Shown here: piece after piece, positions 11,541 through 20,947 of the stretch
Position numbering within the stretch: position 1 is the first letter of the stretch
How the letters are laid out: each line of letters begins with the position of its first letter
From: Chimaeribacter californicus
GTDB lineage: Bacteria > Pseudomonadota > Gammaproteobacteria > Enterobacterales > Enterobacteriaceae
Assembly (NCBI RefSeq): GCF_002858675.1
Contig: NZ_PJZF01000019.1
Span: forward strand, 32,461 to 96,460
Direction: 5' to 3'
Length of the DNA: 64,000 bases
Made by a program: the position numbers and the translations under genes
The notes under the pieces: model-generated
Databases searched by the model: none
Told to the model about the DNA's origin: nothing
What the model saw: the letters and a program-made list of their open reading frames with translations, nothing else

Positions 11541-11570
11541 AAAAAAGCACAGCCTGCGCTGTGCTTTTTT
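11541..11570. terminator. bidirectional terminator between yaeH and yqcA
   Basis: The stem GCACAGC/GCTGTGC with a CTGC loop is flanked by A6 and T6, so it works in both directions between two convergent genes. In E. coli these two genes are not neighbours, so the hairpin marks the synteny junction. Confidence 0.9.
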
Positions 11571-11582
11571 TATGCCTGCCGG

Positions 11583-12032
11583 TCAGTTCAGCAAGGTGCT
11601 CCACTGCTGCACCCAGGGGCCGCTGACCACTTCCGGCTCCGGCTGCTCGATCGCATCAATCTCCAGCCGCTCCCCAATCCGGGTGGCACCCTGCTCCTGC
11701 AGCAACGCATCAAATGCACGCCCGCCGCCGCAGAAATGGTCATAGCTGCTATCACCGAGTGCGATCACGCCGTAGCGCAACTCCGGCTGATAGCCGACAT
11801 GCTCACGGATCGCCTCAAACAGCGGCGCGATGGAATCCGGCAGGTTACCCTGCCCGGTGGTGGAGGTGATCACCAGCGCATAGTGCGACCGGTAATATTG
11901 CCATGCCTCCAGCGTGCCCTCTTCAAACAGTTTCACCTGATGTCCCTGTTTGGTGAGAATGGCTTCCGCCTCTTCTGCAACCATCAACGCATTGCCATAC
12001 ACGGTGCCGACAAAAATGCCTACCTGAGCCAT
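11583..12032 (-). CDS. yqcA: flavodoxin YqcA
   Basis: This is a short-chain flavodoxin of 149 residues, the same length as E. coli YqcA. The FMN phosphate loop is GTVYGNA (residues 9-15). The ring-binding loops are [12 protein letters not shown] and [14 protein letters not shown]. It probably carries electrons in the cytoplasm; its partner is not established. It is the last gene of a leftward unit yqcC-truC-yqcA, 27 bp after truC. Confidence 0.95.
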   Translation of the reverse strand: MAQVGIFVGTVYGNALMVAEEAEAILTKQGHQVKLFEEGTLEAWQYYRSHYALVITSTTGQGNLPDSIAPLFEAIREHVGYQPELRYGVIALGDSSYDHFCGGGRAFDALLQEQGATRIGERLEIDAIEQPEPEVVSGPWVQQWSTLLN

Positions 12033-12059
12033 GCCGTTCCTCCCTTTTGGGTGAATGAA

Positions 12060-12833
12060 TCAGCCGTTATCCTGACCCGGCTGCGCCGGAAACTCAACCC
12101 TTTCCAGTGCCGGCACGCGGCCCTGCCAGCCAAAAGCGGTAGTAAGCTGCTGCCAGCGGCTGTCCCAGCGGGCAGTCAGTGCCAGCGGTTCGCCGGTCAC
12201 CGGGTGCATCAGCGACATATGGCTGGCATGCAGCATCAGGCCGGGGCAGTCAAAGTGGGCGGCAATGCCCCGGTTCTGGCGCAGGTCGCCATGGGTGGTG
12301 TCGCCAATGATGGGGTGGCGCAAATGCGACATGTGGCGACGCAGCTGATGTTTGCGGCCGGTTTCCGGCGTCAGCTCCACCAGGCTGAAACGGGAGGTCG
12401 GGTAGCGCCCGATGGCCAGCGGCACCTCAGCCTGCGCCAGCGCACGGTAGTGGCTGATGGCCGGCTGGGGGGCTTTGTCCGGGTTGCTGAACTTGTCGGC
12501 AATCTTGTCCAGTTCTTCGGTCAGCGCGTAATCTACCGTGCCGTCTTCCAGCAGATAGCCGCGCACCACGGCATGGTAGGTTTTTTGCACTTCCCGCTGC
12601 TCAAACTGCTGGGAGAGCAGGCGCGCCACCTCACTGGAGAGCGCCATCAGCAGAATGCCGGAAGTCGGGCGATCAAGGCGGTGAACGGTAAACACATGCT
12701 GGCCGATCTGGTCGCGCAGGGTCTGCATGACAAACACGGTTTCATGGCGATCAAGCCAGCTGCGGTGCACCAGCCAGCCGGCCGGTTTGTTGACGGCAAC
12801 CAGATGCGCATCCTGATAAAGTATTTCCAGCAT
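12060..12833 (-). CDS. truC: tRNA pseudouridine(65) synthase
   Basis: TruC makes pseudouridine 65 in the T-stem of some tRNAs; it belongs to the RluA family. It has 257 residues (E. coli 260). The catalytic motif HRLDRPTSGILLMA carries Asp54. The later motifs RKHQLRRHMSHLRHPIIGD and GLMLHASHM are present. It starts 1 bp after the yqcC stop and is probably translationally coupled to it. Confidence 0.97.
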   Translation of the reverse strand: MLEILYQDAHLVAVNKPAGWLVHRSWLDRHETVFVMQTLRDQIGQHVFTVHRLDRPTSGILLMALSSEVARLLSQQFEQREVQKTYHAVVRGYLLEDGTVDYALTEELDKIADKFSNPDKAPQPAISHYRALAQAEVPLAIGRYPTSRFSLVELTPETGRKHQLRRHMSHLRHPIIGDTTHGDLRQNRGIAAHFDCPGLMLHASHMSLMHPVTGEPLALTARWDSRWQQLTTAFGWQGRVPALERVEFPAQPGQDNG

Positions 12834-12834
12834 C

Positions 12835-13161
12835 TCAGGCTTCTTGGTTCAGCAGATCGTCGAGCCGTTGTAATGCCGCCAGCAACCCGTGCGGCACGCT
12901 CTCCTGCCCGGTAAAGGCCATCTCAAAATAGGGGGTCAGCGCGAAGCGGGTGGGCAGCATGGCCTGTTGTTCCAGCAACGCCTGCATACGCGGCAGGAAC
13001 ACCCATTGCAGCCACTGCTCGGCGCGCATGGTATCCACGCTGAACGGCTCGGTGCTGTCAAACGCTGCCGGCTCCGGCGGCACCGCCTGCCATAATCCGG
13101 CGGTTTTCATCGTCTGCTCAATCTCCAGCAGGCGCAGTTGAACCTGGTTTTCTGTACTCAT
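12835..13161 (-). CDS. yqcC: DUF446 family protein YqcC
   Basis: This is a conserved protein of 108 residues (E. coli YqcC 109) and unknown function. Recognisable stretches are LRLLEIEQTMKTAGLWQ, the Trp-rich QWLQWVFLPRMQALLE and the end AALQRLDDLLNQ. It is the first gene of yqcC-truC-yqcA. Its upstream region contains the terminator of csrB, so its promoter must lie in 13162-13271. Confidence 0.93.
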   Translation of the reverse strand: MSTENQVQLRLLEIEQTMKTAGLWQAVPPEPAAFDSTEPFSVDTMRAEQWLQWVFLPRMQALLEQQAMLPTRFALTPYFEMAFTGQESVPHGLLAALQRLDDLLNQEA

Positions 13162-13271
13162 GGTTTCTCTCAGCTTTTACACGTATTCAGCTTGCACAAT
13201 CATCATCCGGTCGCCGGGAATCCGGCCGGGCCGGGAGAGCATACCATCAATTACCGGCCCCTCAAGGGCAC

Positions 13272-13640
13272 AAAAAAATGGGGGTACTGTAAAAACAGTA
13301 CCCCCGGTTCGTTTTGCAGCGCTCCCGCTACCTGTGTGCTCCCTGCTCAATCCTTGAAAACTTTTCCAACGGTTATCCTAACCTGCTGTCCTTTTCTGAC
13401 GTCCCTCTTTCATCCTGACGTGTCATCCTGCACCCTGCCGGTGCGCACTCCTTTAGTCTTCCTGACCCACCTGTCTGCTCCGTGGACAAGCTCTCATTCT
13501 CCATCCTGGAGGTGTCCCTTGCTTCTTCCTGAAGCATCCTGAGCATCATCCTGATACTCTCCTGCATTCGTCCTGAATGCTCTCCTGCTGAAGCGGGTAT
13601 CATCCTGATTATCCTGCTTCACCGCGTTCCCTCGTGGTGC
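13272..13640 (-). ncRNA. csrB: CsrB, CsrA-sequestering small RNA
   Basis: The yqcC-syd gap (13162-13857) holds no protein gene. Its minus strand carries about 24 GGA triplets by my count, many as CAGGATG or CAGGA in hairpin loops, the signature of CsrB, which binds many copies of CsrA and relieves CsrA repression. Stretches such as ACACCTCCAGGATGGAGAAT and AACGAACCGGGGG...CCCC match the E. coli CsrB sequence, which lies between the same two genes. The 3' end is an 11-bp stem (13280-13305) followed by T7. The 5' end is estimated from a weak -10 (TTGTAT, 13648-13643); length is about 369 nt. Confidence 0.95.
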
Positions 13641-13809
13641 ACATACAATCGCTTATTTGCCTTAATGCCGCAAGGCACTGTAAGCAGAACCCGTAACAGG
13701 AACCTGCAACCCCACCCGTGCCATATCAATCAACTTAATGAATAATAAGTATTTTTATTTATAGCGCAGATAATAACACATGAAATTAAAAGCGATGTCT
13801 CACAGCCCG

Positions 13810-13827
13810 TGTGAGAGATCTCTTACA
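13810..13827. promoter_or_regulatory. UvrY (BarA/UvrY) activation site of csrB
   Basis: The 18-bp near-perfect palindrome TGTGAGAGATCTCTTACA is the upstream activating element known for UvrY at enterobacterial csrB and csrC. It lies about 170-185 bp upstream of the estimated csrB start and 30 bp from the syd stop codon. Between it and csrB is an AT-rich stretch (13728-13790) that could bind IHF; no exact IHF consensus was found. Confidence 0.88.
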
Positions 13828-13857
13828 CGCCTGCGGGGCAGAAGCGTAAGCCTCTCT

Positions 13858-14403
13858 TTAACCGGCCACCGGCTGCAACTGCTCCAGGAAGGCCGGCAAG
13901 GTGGGTGCCAGCACGGTACGGCGTGGTGTGCCGAACTCTTCCAGCACCACATTGCCGGTCAGATTGCAGAGTGACACCATCAGCATTTCGGAATCCGTGG
14001 TGCCGATAAAGAGCGTGGGAGAAAGCCTCAGCCGTTTTTGCGTCACCAGATGGCCGATCAGATTCTCCTGCAACCGGATGAAATCCTCCGCGCTCCAGAC
14101 CTGCAGCAAGGTCAGCGCCTGGTCATCAAACGTCGCGGTCATATCCCCGGCATATTGGCTGGTATAGAAAGCGTGGATTTCGTCGCGCAACTGAATCTCC
14201 AGCGCCCGCTCAACATTCGCCAGTGTGCCCGGCTGGCTTAACGGTTGAGCCTGCCAGTACACGGCCTCATCGCTGCTGCGCAACACACAGGGGGAAGGCA
14301 CGTCCAACAGCGCCTCGCTGGCGGGGGCAAAGCCGGTCTCTGCCTGCCAGCGGGCTTCGTAACGCTGGGTGAAGGCGGACAGCGCTTCAATAGTATCTCT
14401 CAT
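13858..14403 (-). CDS. syd: SecY-interacting protein Syd
   Basis: Syd is a peripheral membrane protein that binds SecY and monitors translocon assembly. The chosen start gives 181 residues, the E. coli length. An in-frame ATG four codons upstream has no spaced ribosome site, while the chosen ATG has GAGAG at a normal distance. Conserved parts are [33 protein letters not shown] and [17 protein letters not shown]. It is divergent from queF. Confidence 0.93.
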   Translation of the reverse strand: MRDTIEALSAFTQRYEARWQAETGFAPASEALLDVPSPCVLRSSDEAVYWQAQPLSQPGTLANVERALEIQLRDEIHAFYTSQYAGDMTATFDDQALTLLQVWSAEDFIRLQENLIGHLVTQKRLRLSPTLFIGTTDSEMLMVSLCNLTGNVVLEEFGTPRRTVLAPTLPAFLEQLQPVAG

Positions 14404-14477
14404 ATTTTCTCTCATCTCTTGGGCGGGGTACGGTAAACTGGGCGGCTATTGTACCTCTCCCGACGTAAGGTGACAGC

Positions 14478-15323
14478 ATGTCCTCCTATCAGGAGCATCA
14501 GGCTCTGCAAAAACTGACCCTGGGGAAACCCACCGCCTATCAGGATCACTACGACGCCACATTGCTGCAGGCGGTGCCGCGCAGCATGAACCGTGAACCC
14601 CTGGGGCTCTACCCGGATAACCTGCCGTTCCACGGCGCGGATATCTGGACGCTGTACGAACTCTCCTGGCTGAATGCCAAAGGCCTGCCGCAGGTCGCGG
14701 TGGGTGATGTCCGGCTCAATGCCGCCAGCCTCAACCTGGTGGAGTCAAAAAGTTTCAAACTCTACCTCAACAGCTTTAATCAGACCCGCTTTGCAAGCTG
14801 GGACGAGGTGCAGGCGACGCTGCAACGCGATCTTACTGCATGTGCGCAAGGCGACGTGCAGGTGACGCTGTTCCGCCTGAACGAGGTGGAAGGCGAGCCG
14901 ATCAGCCGATTTGAAGGCGAATGCATTGACGATCAGGAGATTGAGATCGACAACTACCAGTTCAGCACCGACGTGCTGGCACAGGCCACGTGTGGCGAGC
15001 CGGTGGAGGAGACGCTGGTCAGCCACCTGCTGAAATCCAACTGCCTGATCACCCACCAGCCGGACTGGGGCTCAGTACAGATCCACTATCGCGGTAACCG
15101 TATCGACCGCGAAGCGCTGCTGCGTTATCTGGTCTCTTTCCGCCATCACAACGAGTTCCACGAACAGTGCGTTGAGCGTATCTTCAACGATCTGATGCGC
15201 TTTTTCTGCCCGGAAAAACTGGCCGTTTATGCCCGATATACCCGTCGTGGTGGTTTAGACATCAATCCCTGGCGTGCCAATTTCGATTTTGCCCCGGCCG
15301 CCGGCCGCCTGGTACGGCAATAA
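14478..15323 (+). CDS. queF: NADPH-dependent 7-cyano-7-deazaguanine reductase
   Basis: QueF reduces the nitrile preQ0 to preQ1 for queuosine synthesis. This is the long two-lobe (bimodular) form, 281 residues (E. coli 282). The catalytic Cys189 lies in [14 protein letters not shown] with Asp196 seven residues later. The NADPH-contacting part [20 protein letters not shown] is intact. It is divergent from syd and followed by ppnN after 116 bp. I saw no preQ1 riboswitch upstream. Confidence 0.97.
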   Translation: MSSYQEHQALQKLTLGKPTAYQDHYDATLLQAVPRSMNREPLGLYPDNLPFHGADIWTLYELSWLNAKGLPQVAVGDVRLNAASLNLVESKSFKLYLNSFNQTRFASWDEVQATLQRDLTACAQGDVQVTLFRLNEVEGEPISRFEGECIDDQEIEIDNYQFSTDVLAQATCGEPVEETLVSHLLKSNCLITHQPDWGSVQIHYRGNRIDREALLRYLVSFRHHNEFHEQCVERIFNDLMRFFCPEKLAVYARYTRRGGLDINPWRANFDFAPAAGRLVRQ

Positions 15324-15439
15324 TTGCGAGACGTCGCTCAACAAACAACCGAACACTAAACCGGTATTGGTAAAAAGGCGGGGGCCTCGTTAAGGTTAAG
15401 GAAACAACAACGGCATCACACAGGATGTAAGGAGCAATT

Positions 15440-16804
15440 TTGATTACTCATATCAGCCCGCTTGGCTCTATGGATCTGTTGTCACAACTGGAAGTCGATA
15501 TGCTGAAACGGACCGCCAGCAGCGACTTATACCGTCTTTTCCGTAACTGTTCCCTGGCTGTGCTGAACAGCGGCAGCCAGACCGATAACAGCAAGCAATT
15601 GCTGGATCGTTACCAAAACTTTGATATCAACGTGCTGCGCCGTGAGCGCGGCGTGAAACTCGAGCTGGTAAACCCGCCGGAAGAGGCGTTTGTTGATGGG
15701 AAGATTATCCGTTCCCTGCAGGCCAACCTGTTTGCGGTACTGCGCGACATTCTGTTTGTGAATGCGCAAATGACCAGCGCCGGGCGCCTCCAGCATCTTG
15801 ATCTGGAAAACCCGGCGCACCTCACTAACCTGGTGTTCTCTATCCTGCGCAATGCGCGCACGCTCCACCTGGATGAAGACCCGAATCTGGTGGTGTGCTG
15901 GGGCGGCCATTCGATCAACGAAACCGAATATCTCTACGCCCGCCGCGTCGGCAGTGAACTGGGCCTGCGTGAGCTGAATATCTGTACCGGCTGCGGGCCG
16001 GGGGCGATGGAAGCGCCGATGAAAGGCGCGGCCGTGGGTCACGCGCAACAGCGTTACAAAGGTGGGCGTTTCATCGGCATGACCGAGCCGTCGATCATCG
16101 CTGCCGAGCCGCCAAACCCGCTGGTGAATGAGCTGATTATCATGCCGGACATTGAAAAGCGTCTGGAAGCCTTTGTGCGCATCGCCCACGGCATCATCAT
16201 CTTCCCCGGTGGCGTAGGGACGGCAGAGGAGCTGCTCTACCTGCTGGGGATCCTGATGAACCCGGAAAACCAGGATCAGGTGTTACCGCTGATCCTCACC
16301 GGGCCGAAAGAGAGTGCCGACTACTTCCGCGTGCTGGATGAATTCATCTTTAACACGCTGGGGGAAGAGGCGCGCCGCCACTACACCATCATCATTGATG
16401 ACCCGGCCGAAGTGGCCCGCCAGATGAAAAAAGCGATGCCGCTGGTGAAAGAGAACCGCCGCACCACCGGTGATGCCTACAGTTTCAACTGGTCGATCCG
16501 CATTGAGCCGGATCTGCAACTGCCGTTCCTGCCGACGCATGAAAACATGGCCGGTCTGAACCTCTACCCGGACCAACCGGCGCAGGAACTGGCGGCGGCG
16601 CTGCGCCGGGCCTTCTCCGGCATCGTGACCGGTAACGTCAAAGAGTTTGGTATTCAGGCGATTGAAAACTTCGGCCCTTATAAACTGCATGGCGATCCGC
16701 AACTGATGAAGCAGATGGACAGCCTGTTGCAAGGGTTTGTGGCCCAGCACCGCATGAAACTGCCCGGCACGGCTTACATTCCCTGTTATGAGATCTGTGC
16801 CTGA
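15440..16804 (+). CDS. ppnN: pyrimidine/purine nucleotide 5'-monophosphate nucleosidase
   Basis: PpnN (YgdH) cleaves nucleoside monophosphates to base and ribose 5-phosphate and is stimulated by (p)ppGpp in E. coli. It has 454 residues, the E. coli length. The start is TTG with AAGGAG upstream, giving the family N-terminus [12 protein letters not shown]. The LOG-type motif [10 protein letters not shown] and the stretch [20 protein letters not shown] form the active site. It is closed by its own terminator. Confidence 0.97.
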   Translation: MITHISPLGSMDLLSQLEVDMLKRTASSDLYRLFRNCSLAVLNSGSQTDNSKQLLDRYQNFDINVLRRERGVKLELVNPPEEAFVDGKIIRSLQANLFAVLRDILFVNAQMTSAGRLQHLDLENPAHLTNLVFSILRNARTLHLDEDPNLVVCWGGHSINETEYLYARRVGSELGLRELNICTGCGPGAMEAPMKGAAVGHAQQRYKGGRFIGMTEPSIIAAEPPNPLVNELIIMPDIEKRLEAFVRIAHGIIIFPGGVGTAEELLYLLGILMNPENQDQVLPLILTGPKESADYFRVLDEFIFNTLGEEARRHYTIIIDDPAEVARQMKKAMPLVKENRRTTGDAYSFNWSIRIEPDLQLPFLPTHENMAGLNLYPDQPAQELAAALRRAFSGIVTGNVKEFGIQAIENFGPYKLHGDPQLMKQMDSLLQGFVAQHRMKLPGTAYIPCYEICA

Positions 16805-16815
16805 TCCCGTTCCCT

Positions 16816-16841
16816 GACGCCGCCCCCGCGGCGTCTTTTTT
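16816..16841 (+). terminator. terminator after ppnN
   Basis: An 8-bp stem GACGCCGC/GCGGCGTC with a C4 loop is followed by T6, 11 bp past the ppnN stop. Confidence 0.9.
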
Positions 16842-16889
16842 CCTTGTCCGCCGGGCTTCCGGCGGAGTTTTACACCAGGTCTGCCCGCC

Positions 16890-17642
16890 ATGATCCATCT
16901 GTTAATTATTGATGCCCTTAACCTTATCCGGCGTATCCATGCGGTACAGGGCTCCCCCTGTCAGGATGCCTGCCGCCATGCCCTGAGCCAGATTTGCCAG
17001 CATGCGCACCCCACCCACGCGGTGGCGGTGTTTGATGAGGATGACCGCGCTGACAGCTGGCGGCACCGCTGTTTGCCGGAGTACAAAGCCGGGCGTAACC
17101 CGATGCCGGACAACCTGCAACAGGAGTTGCCGCTGCTGCGCGCCGCCTTTGAGGCCGCCGGTGTGGCCTGCTGGCAGTCGCCCGGCCACGAAGCGGATGA
17201 CATCGCCGCCACCCTGGCGGTAAAAGTGGGCGGGGCCGGGCATCAGGTAACGATTGTCTCCACCGACAAAGGCTATTGCCAGTTACTGGCACCGCAGGTG
17301 CAGATCCGGGACTACTTCCAGAAACGCTGGCTGGATCTGCCGTTTGTGATGCAGGAGTTTGGCGTCACCCCGCCGCAGTTGCCCGATTTCTGGGGGCTGG
17401 CCGGCATCAGCAGCAGCAAAATTCCCGGCGTCACCGGGATTGGGCCGAAAACCGCCGTGACCCTGCTGCAACAGGCAGGCACGCTGGAGGCGCTTTATGA
17501 CAATCTGGAGGCGGTGCCGGAGAAATGGCGGGCGAAGCTGGCGCAGCACCGGGAGGCGGCGTTTGCCAGTAAACAGGTGGCGACCCTCTGCACCGATGTC
17601 CCGCTGCATGGGAATCTGCAACAGCTCAGGTTACCGGCATAA
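16890..17642 (+). CDS. xni: flap endonuclease Xni
   Basis: Xni (ExoIX, YgdG) is a structure-specific flap endonuclease related to the 5' nuclease domain of PolI. It has 250 residues (E. coli 251). Conserved acidic and DNA-binding motifs are [46 protein letters not shown] and the helix-hairpin-helix [21 protein letters not shown]. It is convergent with rlmM. Confidence 0.96.
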   Translation: MIHLLIIDALNLIRRIHAVQGSPCQDACRHALSQICQHAHPTHAVAVFDEDDRADSWRHRCLPEYKAGRNPMPDNLQQELPLLRAAFEAAGVACWQSPGHEADDIAATLAVKVGGAGHQVTIVSTDKGYCQLLAPQVQIRDYFQKRWLDLPFVMQEFGVTPPQLPDFWGLAGISSSKIPGVTGIGPKTAVTLLQQAGTLEALYDNLEAVPEKWRAKLAQHREAAFASKQVATLCTDVPLHGNLQQLRLPA

Positions 17643-17651
17643 CAAAAGAGA

Positions 17652-17672
17652 GCGGCACGCAATGCGTGCCGC
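17652..17672 (-). terminator. hairpin between convergent xni and rlmM
   Basis: A perfect 9-bp stem GCGGCACGC/GCGTGCCGC with a 3-nt loop. The minus-strand side is followed by TCTCTTTTGTT, so it best serves rlmM. The plus side has no T tract. Confidence 0.7.
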
Positions 17673-17678
17673 CGGGGA

Positions 17679-18779
17679 TTAACGCTCGTCGCGACGGCCG
17701 GGGATGGCCGACCACATCCGGCGCACATGCACCGTCACCTCTTCACGATCGTGATAGAGCTGTTTAGCGTGAATCTCTGAGTTGATGCCGTTCTCATCGA
17801 GTTGATCTTTGATCGCCTGCAGATTCTGGCTCACTTCTTCATAGCGCTTTTTCATCGGCAGCTTCAGGTTAAAGATCGCCTCACGGCACCAGCCTTTCAC
17901 CAGCCAGTCAGTCATCAGCTGCGCTACTTTAGCCGGCTTCTCCACCATGTCGCACACCAGCCAGTAGATGTTGCTGCGCGGCGGCTCAAAACGGAAACCA
18001 TCGGCTTTGTAGTGCGTGACCTGCCCGGTCTCCATCAGGCTCGGTGCCATCGGGCCGTTATCCACCGCGTGTACCATCATGCTGCGCTGCACCAGCTGAT
18101 AGGTCCAGCCGCCGGGGCAGGCACCCAGATCCACTGCGTGCATGCCACTCGCCAGCCGTTCGTCCCATTCGTCTGCCGGAATAAAGACGTGGAACGCCTC
18201 TTCCAGTTTCAGCGTGGAACGGCTCGGCGCATCGGACGGGAACTTCAGGCGCGGGATGCCCATATAGAACGGGGAATTATTATTGCTGTAGGAGTAGCCG
18301 ACATAGCAGCAGCCGGAGGCGATAAAGAAGACGTGCACCACCGGGCGGTGCGGGTTTTCACGCTGGGCCATCACATTCTGCTCACGCATCCCGGCGCGCA
18401 ATGGCACCGTAAGTTTGCGGCAGAATTTGGTCAGCTCTTTGGCGTCGTTGGTGTCCGGCACTTCCACACGCAGTTCACCCGCCCCCTGCACCACCCCGAC
18501 CAGCATCCCGACAATCGGTGATACGCGGTCATCCACCGGCAGATCTTTCAGCAACTCCCCGACCACCAGCATCTGGCGGGCGAAGATCAGTTCCCGGAAC
18601 GGCAGCTCACGTGCCAGCTTATCCGCCTCGTCCGGCTGGTAGCACTCAAACAGCACATAGCCGCTGTTCTCTTTTACCCGGGCGAAACCGAAGATTTCAC
18701 GGGCGGCCGCTTTCTCCGTAATTTCTGCCGCACACTCTTTTTCAAACCCGGGGCGACAATACAACGCTAACTTATTCAT
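17679..18779 (-). CDS. rlmM: 23S rRNA (cytidine-2498 2'-O) methyltransferase
   Basis: RlmM uses SAM to methylate the ribose of C2498 in 23S rRNA before 50S assembly. The start at 18779 ([20 protein letters not shown]) gives 366 residues as in E. coli; the frame stays open for 12 more codons upstream. An N-terminal THUMP region is followed by a Rossmann fold with the SAM motif [11 protein letters not shown] (residues 215-225). It overlaps the end of ygdD by 8 bp, so gcvA-ygdD-rlmM probably forms one unit. Confidence 0.97.
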   Translation of the reverse strand: MNKLALYCRPGFEKECAAEITEKAAAREIFGFARVKENSGYVLFECYQPDEADKLARELPFRELIFARQMLVVGELLKDLPVDDRVSPIVGMLVGVVQGAGELRVEVPDTNDAKELTKFCRKLTVPLRAGMREQNVMAQRENPHRPVVHVFFIASGCCYVGYSYSNNNSPFYMGIPRLKFPSDAPSRSTLKLEEAFHVFIPADEWDERLASGMHAVDLGACPGGWTYQLVQRSMMVHAVDNGPMAPSLMETGQVTHYKADGFRFEPPRSNIYWLVCDMVEKPAKVAQLMTDWLVKGWCREAIFNLKLPMKKRYEEVSQNLQAIKDQLDENGINSEIHAKQLYHDREEVTVHVRRMWSAIPGRRDER

Positions 18780-19167
18780 GGCGATCTGCCTTTCTCTTAA
18801 GACGCAACGCGCCAATCAACATCAAAACCCAGCCAGCCAGGAAGCAGAAGCCCCCCACCGGCGTAACAAACACCCACATATGCAGCTGTGACAGCGCCAG
18901 ACAATAAAGGCTGCCGCTGAACAGCACCGTCCCCAGTGCCAGCAGCGCGCCGCTCCAGTAAAACCAAAGGCTGGCACGGCGCTGCATCGCCAGGGAGAGG
19001 CCCATAATGGCCAGGGTATGGAAACCCTGATAATTCAGGCCGGTCTGAATCCAGCCCATCTCTTTCACGCCCAGTGAGGCGCTCAGCACATGGGCACCAA
19101 ATGCGCCCAGTGCCACAAAAACAAAGCCGCTGACGGCGGCAAAAATCAGCATGAAACGGCTGCTCAT
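18772..19167 (-). CDS. ygdD: DUF423 inner-membrane protein YgdD
   Basis: This is a small membrane protein of 131 residues, the same length as E. coli YgdD, with four predicted membrane segments (for example [20 protein letters not shown] and [21 protein letters not shown]). The start MSSRFMLIF was preferred over an upstream in-frame extension because it matches the family. Function is unknown. It lies between gcvA and rlmM and overlaps the latter. Confidence 0.93.
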   Translation of the reverse strand: MSSRFMLIFAAVSGFVFVALGAFGAHVLSASLGVKEMGWIQTGLNYQGFHTLAIMGLSLAMQRRASLWFYWSGALLALGTVLFSGSLYCLALSQLHMWVFVTPVGGFCFLAGWVLMLIGALRLKRKADRHE

Positions 19168-19251
19168 GGTATGACCCATCTTTCTATAAGAACGGCGTGT
19201 GTAAGTAGAACCCAAAAAGCCCGCGTAGCCTGTACCGGCCACGGCGCGCAC

Positions 19252-20172
19252 TCAATGTTCGTAACGGAAACGGAATTTTTCCTGTTCGCTGGCCGCGCGG
19301 GCCAGGATCCATTGCCGGAAGGCGGCTATTTTACCGAGTTCTGCCTGACTGTCATGACATACCAGATAAAAAGCGTTTTTACTTACCAGCACGTCGTTAA
19401 ACGGGCAGACCAGGCGGCCGGCCTCAATCTCCATCTGCGTCATCACATTATTGACCAGCGCCACCCCCTGGCCATGCACGGCGGCTTGCACCACCATCGC
19501 GCTGTGGCTGAAGATCGGCCCCTGCTGCACATTAATATGTTGCAGCCCCAACTGGCGGGTATAGGCCAGCCAGTCACGGCGTGAGGAGTCATGCAGCAGG
19601 GTATGGTAAGCCAGATCGGCCGGAGTTTTCAGCGGGTGGTCGCCGGTCGTCAGCAACAACGGTGAACAGGCCGGCAGCAGGTATTCCGCATAGAGGCGCT
19701 CTGCGCGCAGCCCCGGCCAGTTGCCGCGGCCATAAAAAATCGCCACATCCACGTCATCCGCCAGCTTATCCTCTTCGCGGTCAACCGCCTGGATACGCAC
19801 ATCAATGCCGGGATAGGCGGAGTTAAACCCGGAGAGGCGCGGCACCAGCCACTGGATGGCAAAGCTCGGCGGCAGGCTGACGGTGAGCGCGCCTTTGGCG
19901 CTGCGGGCCTGCAGTTTGCGGGTTGCGTCATTCAGCGCAGTAAAAATCTCTTTAATGTCAAGGTAGTAGCTTTGCCCCTCTTCCGTCAGCAACAGGGAGC
20001 GGTTGCGGCGGCGAAACAGTTTCAGGCCAAGAAAATCTTCCAGTGACTTGATTTGGTGGCTGACAGCAGCCTGAGTCACAAACAGTTCCTCAGCCGCTTT
20101 GGTAAAGCTCAGATGGCGGGCGGCCGCATCAAATACCCGCAGGGCATTGAGCGGTGGTAGTCGTTTTGACAT
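19252..20172 (-). CDS. gcvA: LysR-type regulator of the glycine cleavage system
   Basis: GcvA activates gcvTHP with glycine, represses it with purines, and activates gcvB. It has 306 residues (E. coli 305). The N-terminal winged helix-turn-helix lies near residues 6-60 (LNALRVFDAAARHLSFTKAAEELFVTQAAVSHQI when read through), followed by the periplasmic-binding-like effector domain. It is divergent from gcvB with about 125 bp between them, the same arrangement as in E. coli, so GcvA probably binds in 20173-20290. Confidence 0.97.
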   Translation of the reverse strand: MSKRLPPLNALRVFDAAARHLSFTKAAEELFVTQAAVSHQIKSLEDFLGLKLFRRRNRSLLLTEEGQSYYLDIKEIFTALNDATRKLQARSAKGALTVSLPPSFAIQWLVPRLSGFNSAYPGIDVRIQAVDREEDKLADDVDVAIFYGRGNWPGLRAERLYAEYLLPACSPLLLTTGDHPLKTPADLAYHTLLHDSSRRDWLAYTRQLGLQHINVQQGPIFSHSAMVVQAAVHGQGVALVNNVMTQMEIEAGRLVCPFNDVLVSKNAFYLVCHDSQAELGKIAAFRQWILARAASEQEKFRFRYEH

Positions 20173-20263
20173 GGTAAACAGCTTATGAGTTGACGTGTGA
20201 TTACAACAAATAATTTTTAGTTACTTATTAGTTTTTTTTATCCGAGACATTATAAATTGTCCG

Positions 20264-20292
20264 TTGAGGATGCGCCAGCAAATACCTATAGT
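20264..20292 (+). promoter_or_regulatory. gcvB promoter
   Basis: A -35 TTGAGG (20264-20269) and a -10 TATAGT (20287-20292) are separated by 17 bp. The -10 ends 6 nt before the predicted first base of GcvB at 20299. Confidence 0.8.
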
Positions 20293-20298
20293 GGCGGC

Positions 20299-20496
20299 AC
20301 TTCCCGGGCCGGAACGAAAAGTTGATGGGTATGAGGATACCGAGAGGCTTTTGGCTTGTGGTTGTGATGTTGTGTTTGCAAGTTGTCTGGCACTCCAGAC
20401 GCAGTAGCGAAAGCTACTCTTTTTCACTTCCTGTACATTTACCCTGTCTGTCCATAGTGATTTTATGCAGCACCGCACTTTGCGGTGCTTTTTTTT
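20299..20496 (+). ncRNA. gcvB: GcvB, Hfq-dependent regulator of amino-acid and peptide transport
   Basis: GcvB base-pairs with many transporter mRNAs (such as oppA and dppA in E. coli). The 198-nt RNA here shares the E. coli 5' end (ACTTCC...GCCGGAACGAAAAG), the GU-rich R1 seed (about 20355-20378, GGTTGTGATGTTGTGTTTGC) and the conserved 3' part CTTCCTGTACATTTACCC and GTCTGTCCATAGTGATT. It ends in a GCACCGCA/TGCGGTGC terminator (20470-20488) with a T8 tract. It is divergent from gcvA. Confidence 0.97.
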
Positions 20497-20534
20497 GCGT
20501 GTGGCGGAGCAAGGCCCCGCCAGCAAAGGGAAAA

Positions 20535-20756
20535 TTACTCCCCTTTAACCATCTCTTTCACGTCTGCGCGGTTGATCTGCTGCTCATTACCATACGCATC
20601 TTTGTAGCTGATCATCCCGGTATCGTCATCAACCTGCGGTTTGCCCTCAGATACGATGGTACGGCCATCATTGGTGTGCATCACATAGTTGCTGGAACAG
20701 GCAGCCAAAGTACAGGTTAACATCACGGCAGAAACCACTGCGGCTAACTTTTTCAT
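20535..20756 (-). CDS. ygdI: YgdI/YgdR-family (DUF903) lipoprotein YgdI
   Basis: This is a 73-residue lipoprotein of unknown function. The signal peptide MKKLAAVVSAVMLTCTLAAC ends in a lipobox with the modified Cys at 20. The SH3-like DUF903 domain follows (SNYVMHTNDGRTIVSEGKPQ and MISYKDAYGNEQQINRADV). Two ATGs are adjacent; the second is better spaced from AAGGAG and gives the E. coli N-terminus. A paralogue (ygdR) lies at 48535-48753. It is divergent from csdA. Confidence 0.93.
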   Translation of the reverse strand: MKKLAAVVSAVMLTCTLAACSSNYVMHTNDGRTIVSEGKPQVDDDTGMISYKDAYGNEQQINRADVKEMVKGE

Positions 20757-20947
20757 CATGAACTCCTTGTAGAGAGATGTTTTCTCGAGCGTGTTAATGT
20801 TATCAGGCAAATTATTCAGCCCGTCATAAATCAGCATAACAAACTTCCGGGAGTTTGCCAGAAAAGTGCCCCCAGCCCCGGCCCGGCCTTGTGCCGCCGC
20901 GTTAAATCAGCGAGGATCGGCGACAGTAACCAGGAGAGCGCAACTTC

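Noticed and set aside
11520..12914. Plus-strand frame of 464 codons.
   Set aside because: It runs across yqcA, truC and their spacer on the opposite strand; all of those genes are intact and conserved.
13272..13640. The many TCCTG motifs looked at first like a tandem-repeat or CRISPR-like array.
   Set aside because: The motifs are irregularly spaced, lie between yqcC and syd, and end in an intrinsic terminator; the minus strand is CsrB.
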